Shown here: positions 30,656-39,217 of the stretch, in pieces
Numbering within the stretch: the stretch's first letter is position 1
Layout: each line of letters begins with the position of its first letter
From: JAFDZV01 sp966128725
GTDB lineage: Bacteria > Bacteroidota > Ignavibacteria > OLB7
DNA: 39,217 nucleotides
Direction of reading: 5' to 3'
Assembly (NCBI GenBank): GCA_966128725.1
Contig: CBHYLN010000038.1
Location: forward strand, 1-39,217
Translations under genes and position numbers: made by a program
Notes under the pieces: generated by a model
Database searches by the model: none
Seen by the model: only the letters and a program-made list of their open reading frames with translations
What the model was told of the DNA's origin: nothing

Positions 30656-33247
30656 CTACGTCTGCTCGAAGCGTTCCACGTGTTTTACATCGCGAATCTT
30701 TCGCAGCCGCTCCATCACCCGGTTCAGATGGTCGATGTGTTTTACCATCACCATCACCGTGCCATCGAACAACGAGTCAAGCGATGCGATGTTCACGCTG
30801 CGAATGTTCGTGTTATGATAGGTCAGGATCGCATGCGTGATATCGTTCAGCATGCCGGGCCTGTCCTCGCCGGTAACACGAATGCCGGCCATGAACTCGA
30901 AACCGTCGGAATCATCCCAGTTCACGTCCAGCGCCCGGCTGCGCGAGCGGGGCTGGCTGAGCATGTTCAGCACGTTCTTGCACGTCACCCGATGGATCAT
31001 CACGCCCTTGCCCGTGCTCACGATGCCGATCACCTGATCGCCGGGAATGGGGCTGCAACACTTGGCGTAGCTGTACTTCAGCCCCTTGAGCGTGCCGTCG
31101 ATAATCACTCCCTTCGAGGACGTGCGCGCCTCGGAGAGGAATCGGTCGTACAGGGCCTGGCCGTCCAGCGGGTTGCCGTCGTCCTTCTGCTGCGGCGCCT
31201 TCATGCGCTCGCGCACCAGGTCAACCGCTTCGTCGGCCGTCAGCTTCCCCGTTCCGATATCGTGGAACAGGTCACCGCGGTGATCGTAGCGGAGCAGGTG
31301 CGCAACGCGTTCCAGATCATCGTCGTTGATGTGCAGGCGCTCGCGCCGGGCGCGTTTGTCCCAGGCCTCGCGGCCCATCTTTACATGGCGGCGCTTCTCC
31401 TCCTTCATCCACCGGCGGATGCCGCTGCGCGCCTTGTGCGTAACGGCAATCTTCTCCCAGTCCGGGCTCGGCGTCTGGTTCTTCGAGGTCAGAATCAGAA
31501 CCTGATCGCCGGACTTCAACTCGGTATCCAGCGGCACGATCTTCGCATTGACCTTCGCGCCAATACAGTGGAAACCAACCTTGGAATGGATGTCGAACGC
31601 GAAGTCGATCGGCGTGGCCCCCTTGGGCAGGATGCGCAGATCGCCCTTGGGCGTGAACACGTAGATCTCGTCCTGAAACAGGTTCAGGCGGAAACTCTCC
31701 ATCACCTCGTGCGGCACATCCTCGGTGCCAACACGCTCGAAGATGTCGCGAATCCAGTTCACCCATTCCTCGAGCTGGCGATCCTCCGAGATAAGCGGGT
31801 TGAGCGATGACTCCTTGTAGATGAAGTGCGCGGCAACACCCTTCTCGGCTATCTCGTGCATCTTCCGGGTGCGAATCTGCACCTCGATCTGCCGCCCGTC
31901 GGGCCCGATCAGCGTTGTGTGAATGGATTGATACCCATTCTTCTTCGGGACCGAGATGTAGTTCTTGAATCGCTCCGGCACCGGCGTGTAAATCTCCGAG
32001 ACGATGCCGTACACGGTGAAGCAGTCGTTCGGTTGCTCGGTATCCAGGATGATGCGAATGGCCATCAGGTCGTGGATCTCATCCAACGACTTGCTCTGCA
32101 ACCGCATCTTGTTATAGATCGAGAACAGATGCTTCGCGCGGCCGCTGATCTCGAAGGTGAAGCCTTCGTCCTCCAGCCGGTGCATGATCGGATCGATGCA
32201 GCGATGGATGTACTCCTCGCGCTGCCGCCGCTTGGCGTTCAGCTCGCGCTTCAACTGCGCGTAGATATCCTGGTTGAGATACTTGAAGGCAAGATCCTCC
32301 AGCTCCCACTTCAGATTACCCAGGCCGAAACGATGCGCGAACGGAGCGTAGATATCCAGCGTCTCCTTGGCCATGCGCTGCTGCTTCTGCGGCGAGAGAT
32401 ACTCCAGCGTGCGCATGTTGTGCAGGCGATCGGCGAACTTGATAAGGATCACCCGAACGTCGTTCACCATCGATAACAGCAGCTTGCGATAGCTGGCCGC
32501 CTGCGTCACCTCGTGGCTGTTGAACACGTCGGTGATCTTCGTGGCGCCGTCAACAATCTCCGCGACCACCGGGCCGAACTCCGCGCGGATATCGTCCAGC
32601 GTGAACTCCGTATCCTCCACCACGTCGTGCAGAAGCGCCGCTGCAACGGAGATATCGTCCAGCGGGATCTCCGTTGCCACGATGATCGCCACCTCCACCG
32701 GGTGCGTATAGTATGGCTCGCCGGAGGCGCGGATGTTGCGCTTGTGCGCGTCCACGCACAGGTGAAACGCCTTACGGATCAATTCCTCGTCGCAACTGCG
32801 AAGATTGTGACGGCAAACCTCCAGCAGGCGGTTGAGCTGTTCCTCCAACTCCGCCTTCTGCGCCTTCGATGGCACAACCGCCGTGCGCCGCTGTGCCCGG
32901 CGTTGCGGTGCATTACCACGAACAACGCGCACCTCGCCATCGTCGTCGGGATCATCATCGCCGGCATCCCCCGCCAATGGGTCCAGGCCGTTGGCGGCAT
33001 CCTTCGGTGGCCCGGCCGTTGCGCGGCCGTTGGCGCCGGCATTCGGCGCGCCCACGGCATCATCGGCCTTGTTGCCGGCATCCCCGGTTTCGCCCGCGCG
33101 CGCGCCAGTGTCGGCGGCTCCGCTGCCGGAAAGCGCCGTTGCGGAAATGCCCGTTGCGGAAGTACCCGATACGGAAATACCCTGGTCGGGAATGCCCGCG
33201 TCGGGAGTGGTTTTGTCGGGATCGTTATCGTTACTGCGCTTGCTCAC
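30656..33247 (-). CDS. rel: Bifunctional-type (p)ppGpp synthetase/hydrolase Rel/SpoT
   Basis: An 863-residue stringent-response enzyme. Hydrolase domain: HPVEVA (H182) and LLHDVVEDT (H207-D208) are intact. Synthetase domain: GRAKHLFSIYNKMRLQSKSL, RFKNYISVPKKNGYQSIHTT and IEVQIRTRKMHEIAEKGVAA. TGS domain: DEIYVFTPKGDLRILPKGAT. A conserved-cysteine segment (YAKCCSPIPGDQVIG) and a C-terminal ACT domain (GEDRPGMLNDITHAILTYHN) follow. Before the HD domain there is a 130-residue low-complexity extension, rich in Gly, Ala, Ser and Asp with an acidic DDDPDDD, not usual in the family. The start is GTG at 33247; the open frame further upstream overlaps the carboxypeptidase gene and is not coding. Confidence 0.93.
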   Translation of the reverse strand: MSKRSNDNDPDKTTPDAGIPDQGISVSGTSATGISATALSGSGAADTGARAGETGDAGNKADDAVGAPNAGANGRATAGPPKDAANGLDPLAGDAGDDDPDDDGEVRVVRGNAPQRRAQRRTAVVPSKAQKAELEEQLNRLLEVCRHNLRSCDEELIRKAFHLCVDAHKRNIRASGEPYYTHPVEVAIIVATEIPLDDISVAAALLHDVVEDTEFTLDDIRAEFGPVVAEIVDGATKITDVFNSHEVTQAASYRKLLLSMVNDVRVILIKFADRLHNMRTLEYLSPQKQQRMAKETLDIYAPFAHRFGLGNLKWELEDLAFKYLNQDIYAQLKRELNAKRRQREEYIHRCIDPIMHRLEDEGFTFEISGRAKHLFSIYNKMRLQSKSLDEIHDLMAIRIILDTEQPNDCFTVYGIVSEIYTPVPERFKNYISVPKKNGYQSIHTTLIGPDGRQIEVQIRTRKMHEIAEKGVAAHFIYKESSLNPLISEDRQLEEWVNWIRDIFERVGTEDVPHEVMESFRLNLFQDEIYVFTPKGDLRILPKGATPIDFAFDIHSKVGFHCIGAKVNAKIVPLDTELKSGDQVLILTSKNQTPSPDWEKIAVTHKARSGIRRWMKEEKRRHVKMGREAWDKRARRERLHINDDDLERVAHLLRYDHRGDLFHDIGTGKLTADEAVDLVRERMKAPQQKDDGNPLDGQALYDRFLSEARTSSKGVIIDGTLKGLKYSYAKCCSPIPGDQVIGIVSTGKGVMIHRVTCKNVLNMLSQPRSRSRALDVNWDDSDGFEFMAGIRVTGEDRPGMLNDITHAILTYHNTNIRSVNIASLDSLFDGTVMVMVKHIDHLNRVMERLRKIRDVKHVERFEQT

Positions 33248-33354
33248 GTATGCTCGCTTCCGTCGAAATACTGCGTGTTGATTCACCGTTCCATAGACGG
33301 ATGTGCCGGCGATCGGGTGTTCCAACCGCCGGGCACACCACACGTTACGGCCTA

Positions 33355-34860
33355 TTATGGCATCCCGTACACCCTGGCCACCTTGCCGGTCATGTATTCC
33401 AGGAACGCCTGCTCGCTGAGCGGCTCGCCACAAATCTCGGTCACCAGTTCCGATGCCGACTTTGCCTTGCCCCACTGATGGATCCTGGAGCGCAGCCAGC
33501 CGAGCACGTCGGCGAAACTGCCGTTGGCGATCTTGGCTTCCACGTCCGGCATGTCGAGCTTCATCTGCCGATAGAACATCGCGGCGTACAGCTTGCCAAG
33601 CGTGTAGCTGGGGAAGTAGCCAAACCCGCCAAACGACCAGTGAATATCCTGCAGGCAACCCTCGCCGTCGTGCGCCGGACGGATTCCGAGCGCCTGCTCC
33701 ATCTTCGCGTTCCATGCCTCGGGCACGTCGTCAACATCCAACTGGCCGTTGATCAACGCGTCCTCCAGCTCGAATCGGAGGATGATGTGCAGGTTGTAGG
33801 TAAGCTCGTCGGCCTCGATGCGGATAAAGCTGGGCTTCACCACGTTGATGGCACGGAAGAAGTCTGCGGCGGTCATCGAGCCCAGGCTGGCGCCGAACGT
33901 CTCGGCAAGGCCCGGGAATGCCCAGTGCCAGAACGGCTCGCTGCGGGCAACCATGTTCTCCCAGAACAGCGACTGCGATTCGTGAATGCCCATCGAGGTG
34001 CCGGCCGCAAGCGATGTGCGCGCGAACCGGGGATCGAATCCCTGCTCGTACATGCCGTGGCCGGCCTCGTGTATCAGGCCGAACAGGCAGCTTCGGAGGT
34101 CGTCGGCGAACACGCGCGTGGTAAGGCGCACATCGCTGGGCGCGAACGATGTGCAGAACGGATGGGCCGAAAGGTCCACACGGCCGTTCGAGAAATCGAA
34201 CCCGAGCTTCGCCACCATCTGCTGCGCGTAGCGCAACTGCGCGTCCTTGTCGAAATTGGTGAACAGCACATCGTCGCTCACCTGCACGCCGTGTTGCGCG
34301 ATGCGATCAAGGATGATGCGCGTTCCCTCGCGAAGCCGCGTGAACACCGGCCGCAGTTGCGCGGCTGTCATGCCGGGCTCGTACAGATCGATCAGCGCAT
34401 CGTACGGATTCTCCGCATAGCCGAAGTACTCCGCCTCACGACGCTTCAGCTCCACCAGATGCCGCAACGACGGGGCGAACAACCCGAACTGCTTCTCTTC
34501 GCGGGCCTGGCGCCACGCGTGTTGCGCAAGCGAGGTAGCGCGCGACACCTCGCGCACGTGATCCTCCGGCAGCTTCGACGCCAACGCCTGCTCGCGGGCG
34601 GTTTCCCGCAGCGCATGCCGCTGCCAGTCCTCCAGGTCGCTGGCTCCGTCGCGCAGTGTGTCCACCATGGCGCGGAACTCAGGGGCCGTTGTCATCTGAT
34701 GCACCAGCGCGCTCAGCGTGGAGATCTGTTCGGCGCGCCCGTGCGCGGCCCCATCGGGCATGTATGTCTCCTGATCCCATCCAAGCACCGCAACGGCGGC
34801 GTTCAGATCGGCCAGTGTTCGCGACTTCAGCAGGTACTCTTCAAACGGTTGCAATGCCAT
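33355..34860 (-). CDS. Carboxypeptidase Taq (M32 metallopeptidase)
   Basis: A 501-residue cytoplasmic zinc carboxypeptidase. The HEXXH motif is HEAGH (264-268) in LFGLIHEAGHGMYEQG. Further family boxes are VGWDQETYMPDGA-like VLGWDQETYMPDGAAHGRAE near the N-terminus, TSMGIHESQSLFWENMVARS after the zinc helix and SFGGFGYFPSYTLGKLYAAM near the C-terminus. Length is typical. The ATG at 34860 begins MALQPFEEYLLKSRTLADLN, the usual start, without a ribosome site. The rel gene follows after 107 bases on the same strand. Confidence 0.95.
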   Translation of the reverse strand: MALQPFEEYLLKSRTLADLNAAVAVLGWDQETYMPDGAAHGRAEQISTLSALVHQMTTAPEFRAMVDTLRDGASDLEDWQRHALRETAREQALASKLPEDHVREVSRATSLAQHAWRQAREEKQFGLFAPSLRHLVELKRREAEYFGYAENPYDALIDLYEPGMTAAQLRPVFTRLREGTRIILDRIAQHGVQVSDDVLFTNFDKDAQLRYAQQMVAKLGFDFSNGRVDLSAHPFCTSFAPSDVRLTTRVFADDLRSCLFGLIHEAGHGMYEQGFDPRFARTSLAAGTSMGIHESQSLFWENMVARSEPFWHWAFPGLAETFGASLGSMTAADFFRAINVVKPSFIRIEADELTYNLHIILRFELEDALINGQLDVDDVPEAWNAKMEQALGIRPAHDGEGCLQDIHWSFGGFGYFPSYTLGKLYAAMFYRQMKLDMPDVEAKIANGSFADVLGWLRSRIHQWGKAKSASELVTEICGEPLSEQAFLEYMTGKVARVYGMP

Positions 34861-34973
34861 TGTTCGGTTCTGTGAGTATGTACATGATTGGGATGCCCAC
34901 GGGAGCAGTACCGCGGAGTATACAACAGGTCGGTTCGGCCGGGTGAGCTGTGGGGTCAGGGCGGACCGCTCAA

Positions 34974-36380
34974 CTACGGAATCATGTCCCGATCGCTATC
35001 AGGCCGTTGGCCACGATCGGCACGGGTAACATCGTCCACCGGTTCGGCCACGAACGTCAGGCCTCGCCGATCGGTGGTGCGATATCGCTGATAATATTCG
35101 ATGGCACCCTGTTGCCAGAACGCGCCAACCAGACGATCGCCGCCAACCAGCAGGCGCTCCACCGCAGCCAGCACGCTGTTATGCCCCAGCGAAGGGGCGG
35201 CACGGTACAGCCCGCATGCGCCTTGCACCAACGCTGCCCCACCCTGCCCGGCGGGCTCGCCGAGCCGCGCAAGCCCTTCGGCAAGCGCTATCGGCAACAG
35301 AGCGTTCACCACGATTTCAAGGGCACGCCCTCCGCCAACCATCGCCGCTGTTCCCATGCGGACGGTGAGCGCGGCAACAATCGGCGCCAGCCGACCGCGC
35401 GCAACCATCTCGAGAAGGCGGGGGAGCAGATGGCCGTGATAGAAATCGAACACCAGCTTGGCGGCTCCCCAAAGCCGACACTCCGGACGATTGGCCGGTC
35501 GCGTGCCGTAGTGCCACTGGCACACGCCGCGTGGAAGATCGGAATTGTTCAGGATACCATGCAATCGTTCCGCGCTCATAAATCCCCTGCCAACGCGCTC
35601 GATCGCCGCGGGATCGATACCGGCGAGCGACACAAGCAACGCAACGGTCCGGTCAAACGAGGCCGTACGCAACCAGGCCTCATGTTCCAGCAACCGCGCG
35701 GCCGTGCTTCGCATGGGATCGCGATTGGTGCTGTAGCCCAGGCAATCGAACATCATCCGCAGGAACGCGGCCCCGTATCGGCACACTGCCGGCTGTTCGG
35801 CGGCCGTGGCGCCGGCGGCGATCGGGATGCCGGGCGCTGCACGAACGATGGCCGTGGCGCGCCGCAGAAGCCTTGCCCACGCAAGCTCGGCAAGCAGCAC
35901 GGCCGCCGTGTTGCCGACCGCCGCGTCGCCAACCACGGTGTCGCCGGCCGAGGTGTCGCCGGCCGAGGTGTCGCCGGCCGTTGATGCGCCCTTCACGTGC
36001 GCTTCCCCGCTGACCGATGCAACATGGGAGGCCGAATGCAACGCCCCCGCCAGCATGGTTGGAATCGCGGTTCGCAGCCGGGCCGATCGGCGCGCCACAA
36101 CGTGCAGCACAACCGCGTTGTACGCGGTGTCGGCATCGTGACCATGCGCGAACCATTCCCCTTCCTCGATATGCATCTCCACCGCGCCGCAGATCAGCTC
36201 ACCGTTGAGCAACAACACGGCGTCCAGGTAATCAGGGCCGGCCACCCTGTTGCGCCGTCCGCACGCAACCACGGTAACACGCTCACCGCCACAGCAGCGG
36301 AAACATGCGCCGGCGACAGCAACGTGCTCCCAAAGGGCGTACAGATCCCGCTCGCTTGATATAGCGCTGGTATCCATCAC
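34974..36380 (-). CDS. DUF2851 family protein
   Basis: A 468-residue protein of DUF2851, a family largely confined to Bacteroidota and relatives with no known function. The N-terminus LYALWEHVAVAG, RVAGPDYLDAVLLLNGELIC and GAVEMHIEEGEWFAHGHDAD then YNAVVLHVV are the conserved start; the later GVCQWHYGTRPANRPECRLW and FDFYHGHLLPRLLEMVARG are also characteristic. A short repeat (SAGDTSAGDTVVGD, about residues 136-152) comes from tandem 15-bp units near 35940-35975, unusual for the family and probably slippage. Two ATG codons (36380, 36377) are possible. It is divergent in composition from neighbours only at the repeat. Confidence 0.9.
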   Translation of the reverse strand: MMDTSAISSERDLYALWEHVAVAGACFRCCGGERVTVVACGRRNRVAGPDYLDAVLLLNGELICGAVEMHIEEGEWFAHGHDADTAYNAVVLHVVARRSARLRTAIPTMLAGALHSASHVASVSGEAHVKGASTAGDTSAGDTSAGDTVVGDAAVGNTAAVLLAELAWARLLRRATAIVRAAPGIPIAAGATAAEQPAVCRYGAAFLRMMFDCLGYSTNRDPMRSTAARLLEHEAWLRTASFDRTVALLVSLAGIDPAAIERVGRGFMSAERLHGILNNSDLPRGVCQWHYGTRPANRPECRLWGAAKLVFDFYHGHLLPRLLEMVARGRLAPIVAALTVRMGTAAMVGGGRALEIVVNALLPIALAEGLARLGEPAGQGGAALVQGACGLYRAAPSLGHNSVLAAVERLLVGGDRLVGAFWQQGAIEYYQRYRTTDRRGLTFVAEPVDDVTRADRGQRPDSDRDMIP

Positions 36381-36573
36381 TCATCATCAACGATGTATTC
36401 CGTGTGGGATATGTCGTGTGGGGTACGCTACCAACCGTGGGGTACGGCCGGTGAAAGTGCGGTCGCATGCGAACAGACTGTTGTTGAACAGCCCGCGGTG
36501 CCGGGGTATTTCAACTGACGCGAGAACGGGGGTATCGCGGATGTGTGTGGGGGAGGTTTGAGCGATCGGCAAC

Positions 36574-36600
36574 GGCCGGCGATACCATCCATCGCCGGCC
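36574..36600. terminator. Perfect palindrome past pyrF
   Basis: A 10-bp stem GGCCGGCGAT/ATCGCCGGCC with a 7-base loop lies 60 bases past the pyrF stop at 36661. No U tract follows on the minus strand. Confidence 0.5.
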
Positions 36601-36660
36601 ATCACGCAATCATATCAGGCTGCCGCAATCGGCGCGCCAATCGGTGTGCTACGGCGTGCG

Positions 36661-37479
36661 CTACTGCTGCGCGACGCCTTCCTCGCGAAGCTGCTCCACG
36701 AACGCCGCGGCCGCATCGCGGGCCTTCTCGGCAAAATCCTCGCCCTTGCTGGCGCCGATAATCGCGCGCGAAACGTTGAAGAACGCGATGCCGCCGTCGT
36801 TGGCGCGCACGGTTGCCTCGGCGTCACCGCCCTGCGTGCCAAGCCCCGGGATCAGCAACGGGATATCGCCGCCCAGATGCGCGCGGATCTCGGCCAGTTC
36901 GCCGGGGTGTGTGGCGCCAACCACAAAGCCAAGCGAACCGGTGGCCCCGTAGGTTTCCACGCAGCGGTCGATCACGTGCATGAACAGCGGACGGCCTTCC
37001 ACCTGAAGGCGCTGGAAGTCATTCGAGCCCGGGTTCGACGTAAGCGCTAGCACGAACACGCAGCGCCCCTCGTAGCCGAAAAACGGCTGCAACGTATCCA
37101 TGCCCATGTACGGATTTACGGTGACCGCATCAAAACGCATCACATCCAGAAGCGCATGGGCGTACCGCTCGGCCGTGTTGCCGATATCGCCGCGCTTGGC
37201 GTCGCCGATCACCAGCGTCCCGGCCGGGATGTGCTCCAGCGTGCGGGCCAGCGAGCCAAGCCCCGCCTCGCCCGCGCTCTCGTAGAATGCCAGGTTCAGC
37301 TTATAGGCCGCGCAGAGATCGGCGGTTGCGTCGATGATGCGCGCGTTGAACTCGTAGAGCGGGTCGGCCGATCCCGCCAGCGATGCCGGCAGGTTGCGCG
37401 CGTCGCTGTCGAGCCCAACACACAGCCGTGTGCCGTTGCGTTCGAGAATGGAACGATATCGATCGTTGAAGCTGCTCAT
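36661..37479 (-). CDS. pyrF: Orotidine 5'-phosphate decarboxylase (long type)
   Basis: A 272-residue enzyme of pyrimidine synthesis that turns OMP into UMP. It is of the longer (type 2) bacterial form: RLCVGLDSDARNLP at the first strand, YKLNLAFYE, the catalytic DAKRGDIGNTAERYA (D93, K95, D98), VTVNPYMGMDTLQPFF and a phosphate-binding PGLGTQGGDAEAT then FFNVSRAIIGA. All active-site residues are present. The ATG at 37479 matches the family start (MSSFNDRYRSILERNGTRL). The M48 protease gene lies 49 bases upstream on the same strand. Confidence 0.96.
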   Translation of the reverse strand: MSSFNDRYRSILERNGTRLCVGLDSDARNLPASLAGSADPLYEFNARIIDATADLCAAYKLNLAFYESAGEAGLGSLARTLEHIPAGTLVIGDAKRGDIGNTAERYAHALLDVMRFDAVTVNPYMGMDTLQPFFGYEGRCVFVLALTSNPGSNDFQRLQVEGRPLFMHVIDRCVETYGATGSLGFVVGATHPGELAEIRAHLGGDIPLLIPGLGTQGGDAEATVRANDGGIAFFNVSRAIIGASKGEDFAEKARDAAAAFVEQLREEGVAQQ

Positions 37480-37528
37480 CGTCTCCGGGTATGGTTGAAG
37501 GATGATCGAGACGTTGCCCGCAGCGCGC

Positions 37529-38371
37529 CTAGCGCAACTGCCGAAGCATGTTCTTATAACTATCGGCCATCAGGTTCGCCGAGGACGGCGGCGGCGTGTT
37601 CGCGTTCTTCATCAACTGGTTGAGATTGTCCAGCCGGTCCTGCGACGTTGGATGCGTCGAGGTCCACTCCTCGATCTTGCTTGGCGTGCGCTTGCCCTGA
37701 GCTTCAACCATCTTCTTGAAGAAGAAGGCGATGGCGCCGGGATAGTAGTTGGTGGTGCGGAGATACTCGAACGAACGGGTATCGGCCTCCATCTCGTCGC
37801 TGCGGCTGTTGCGCAACGTGGCCAGAAGCACCGCGGCGTTGCCGGCGATCTGCTCCAGCCGTCCGGGATTGTTGCCAAGCGCGACCTGCAATGCCACATC
37901 GGCGCCCAGGGCCTGCGTCATGTGTTCGGTTCCATGGCGTTCCTCGGCGTGGGCAATCTCGTGGCCAAGCACACCGGCCAGCGATGCCTCGTTATCCAGG
38001 AATCGCAGCAGGCCGGTATACACGTAGATGTAGCCGCCGGGCGTGCAGAAGGCGTTGATGGTTTTGTCGTCGTTGATGATGGTCACCGTGTACGGGAACT
38101 TGCCGCGATACTTGATCGTGGGCGCCTGCACGATCTTGTTGACCACGCCCTGTACGTACGAGCGTACCCCCTCGTTGTTGAGGATGGGATATTCCTGCGG
38201 CGAGGAGCGGATCTCCTGATCCATCTGCTTGCCGAAGGAGGCATCCTGATCCACGGAGTACACGTTCAAGCCACAGGCCACAAGCGTGCAGAGCCCGGCA
38301 ATCAGGGCAATGAAGGTGGTCCGGTGCGCCGCGAAGCGCCGCGCGAATCGTTTGCTGTTCACATCACTCAT
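37529..38371 (-). CDS. M48-family zinc metalloprotease lipoprotein
   Basis: A 280-residue envelope protease. A hydrophobic segment and lipobox end at C33 (TLVACG), so it is probably lipid-anchored facing the periplasm. NDDKTINAFCTPGGYIYVYT is the conserved start of the catalytic domain. The zinc motif HEIAH (137-141) in GVLGHEIAHAEERHGTEH and the third ligand in RSDEMEADTRSFEYL are intact; ending THPTSQDRLDNLN is typical of BepA/LoiP-like proteases that act in outer-membrane quality control. The start at 38371 has a 20-residue basic leader before the hydrophobic part. Confidence 0.94.
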   Translation of the reverse strand: MSDVNSKRFARRFAAHRTTFIALIAGLCTLVACGLNVYSVDQDASFGKQMDQEIRSSPQEYPILNNEGVRSYVQGVVNKIVQAPTIKYRGKFPYTVTIINDDKTINAFCTPGGYIYVYTGLLRFLDNEASLAGVLGHEIAHAEERHGTEHMTQALGADVALQVALGNNPGRLEQIAGNAAVLLATLRNSRSDEMEADTRSFEYLRTTNYYPGAIAFFFKKMVEAQGKRTPSKIEEWTSTHPTSQDRLDNLNQLMKNANTPPPSSANLMADSYKNMLRQLR

Positions 38372-38439
38372 AGCCGCAATTGATTTATGTCCGGGGAAGA
38401 TTGCCGTGCCGGCACCCCGATGTACAGGTTGGCGCGAAA

Positions 38440-39180
38440 TTACGACGCCATGATCTCAGTGCCGAATTCGTATTCGTGAGGATAGGCAACGTCCACAAGC
38501 GAAAGCCCGGCGGCGGGCGCCATGGCGCTCTGGCCTGCACGGTTGCGCGAAGCAAGCACCAGCCCGATGTCCTGCATCGGCCGGCGCCCAAGCGCAACGT
38601 CCACCTGCATCCCCACCACCAACCGCACCATGCCATACAGAAACCGATCGGCGGTGATGGCGAACTCCAGCCCGCCGGGGCCTGCGTGCCACGCGGCGGT
38701 TGCCACGTTGCACAGCATGTTGGGGGTATCAGGATTGTGCTTCGAGAGCGCTGTATAATCGTGGATACCGACAAGCCCTTCGGCCGCCGCGTTTAACAGG
38801 GCAACGTCCAGTTGCCGATCAAGATACCACGAATAACGGGCCGCGAACGGGTCGGGGCTGTGATGAATCCTGTACCGGTACGATCGTGCGCACGCGCTGT
38901 ACCGGGCATGGAAGCCGGCCGGAACACCCCGAAGCTCGGTAATGGCGATATCCGCGGGCGACATGCGCCGCAATGCGTGCAGCAGCTCGGAATCGCCGTA
39001 TCTGGTTGCGATGTCGGCATGGGCCGCCTGCCCGTGCGCATGCACGCCGGAATCGGTTCGCCCGGCCCCCACAACCGTCACGGGAACGTCGCCGGCCAGG
39101 CGTGCAAGCATCCGCTCCAGCTCGCCCTGCACACTGCGGCCGTTGGGGTGGGGGTTACCACCCACCAAAAAGGTGGCCAA
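38440..39180 (-). CDS. truA: tRNA pseudouridine synthase TruA, 5' end disrupted
   Basis: About 246 residues of the enzyme that makes pseudouridine 38-40 in tRNA. The catalytic GAGRTDSGVHAHGQ (D43) and SYRYRIHHSP then FLYGMVRLVVG boxes are intact. Length from the TTG at 39180 is about 17 residues short of the usual N-terminus. The N-terminal YDGT-x-FxGWQ strand is not in the same frame: CACCTTTTTGGTGGGTGG (HLFGGW, 39175-39158) is in the next frame and runs into a TAA. A frameshift plus a nonsense base, or poor sequence near the window end, explains this. The true start probably lies beyond 39217. Confidence 0.85.
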   Translation of the reverse strand: MATFLVGGNPHPNGRSVQGELERMLARLAGDVPVTVVGAGRTDSGVHAHGQAAHADIATRYGDSELLHALRRMSPADIAITELRGVPAGFHARYSACARSYRYRIHHSPDPFAARYSWYLDRQLDVALLNAAAEGLVGIHDYTALSKHNPDTPNMLCNVATAAWHAGPGGLEFAITADRFLYGMVRLVVGMQVDVALGRRPMQDIGLVLASRNRAGQSAMAPAAGLSLVDVAYPHEYEFGTEIMAS

Positions 39181-39217
39181 CTACATCACCCCGCTGGGCC
39201 CCCGCCCCGCGGCCGGG

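Noticed and set aside
30524..31810. 428-residue plus-strand open frame
   Set aside because: It lies antisense to the C-terminal half of rel, whose domains are unmistakable. Its translation has no domain and reflects high-GC codon shadowing.
33248..33715. Upstream extension of the rel open frame by 156 codons
   Set aside because: It overlaps the carboxypeptidase gene in another frame and has no homology to Rel; GTG at 33247 is the plausible start.
32869..34875. 668-residue plus-strand open frame
   Set aside because: Antisense to carboxypeptidase Taq and to the start of rel. Arg/His-rich shadow composition, no domain.

Overview
The window reads as chromosomal DNA of a GC-rich member of the Bacteroidota/Chlorobi-Ignavibacteria-Kapabacteria assemblage. 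The placement is an inference. It rests on a DUF2851 protein, DUF4199 and DUF4386 proteins, a BamD-type lipoprotein, an MXAN_6640-type protease with a FlgD-like C-terminal repeat, many lipoproteins, and Bacteroidota-type promoters (TAnnTTTG) at rpsT, at a lipoprotein-rich operon and at mcrBC. No rRNA gene or CRISPR array is present, and one tRNA (Arg, anticodon ACG) was found.

Layout. (1) 1-6300 is sparsely coding and holds unlinked single genes separated by long gaps and hairpins: a Tat/lipoprotein Rieske protein, two small secreted proteins, an S1/P1-type nuclease, a cysteine-rich secreted protein, a DinB-like protein, another small secreted protein and a threefold beta-prism (MABP-like) protein. 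(2) 6457-7422 is an integron-type tyrosine recombinase (IntI) reading away from that region; I could not find convincing attC sites. (3) 7605-10880 holds small accessory genes, all on the minus strand: DUF4386 membrane protein, VOC/glyoxalase protein, DUF2200 protein, DUF4199 membrane protein and a membrane-tethered LuxR-type regulator. A 21-bp tandem repeat and a 14-bp-phased heptamer array lie next to these genes. (4) 11271-17671 is a worn defence island: an apparently intact mcrBC operon, a GIY-YIG nuclease gene split by a complete ISL3-family insertion sequence with a perfect 8-bp target duplication, and a frameshifted, truncated DEAD/DEAH helicase. (5) 17898-20946 holds three tandem paralogous lipoproteins, one a recent partial copy with an internal deletion, and a further surface lipoprotein.

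(6) 21031-25979 is more conserved: tRNA-Arg and rpsT on the minus strand, then a plus-strand run of a secreted membrane-anchored protein, BamD, an acyl-CoA thioesterase, a secreted metalloprotease and an ABC ATPase that overlaps it by four bases. (7) 26079-28961 is a tandem pair of von Willebrand factor A lipoproteins. (8) 28962-29901 is a non-coding field of short palindromic repeats. (9) 29902-39180 is a minus-strand block of household genes: a TrmH/SpoU methyltransferase, a long bifunctional-type Rel (ppGpp) protein, carboxypeptidase Taq (M32), DUF2851, pyrF, an M48 lipoprotein protease and truA with a damaged 5' end at the window edge.

No obviously new multi-gene system stands out. The most informative loci are the IS-split GIY-YIG gene, whose 194-residue protein can be rebuilt in frame, and the solitary integron integrase beside a field of single-gene units. 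The beta-prism protein, the palindrome field and the small direct-repeat arrays also merit a second look.
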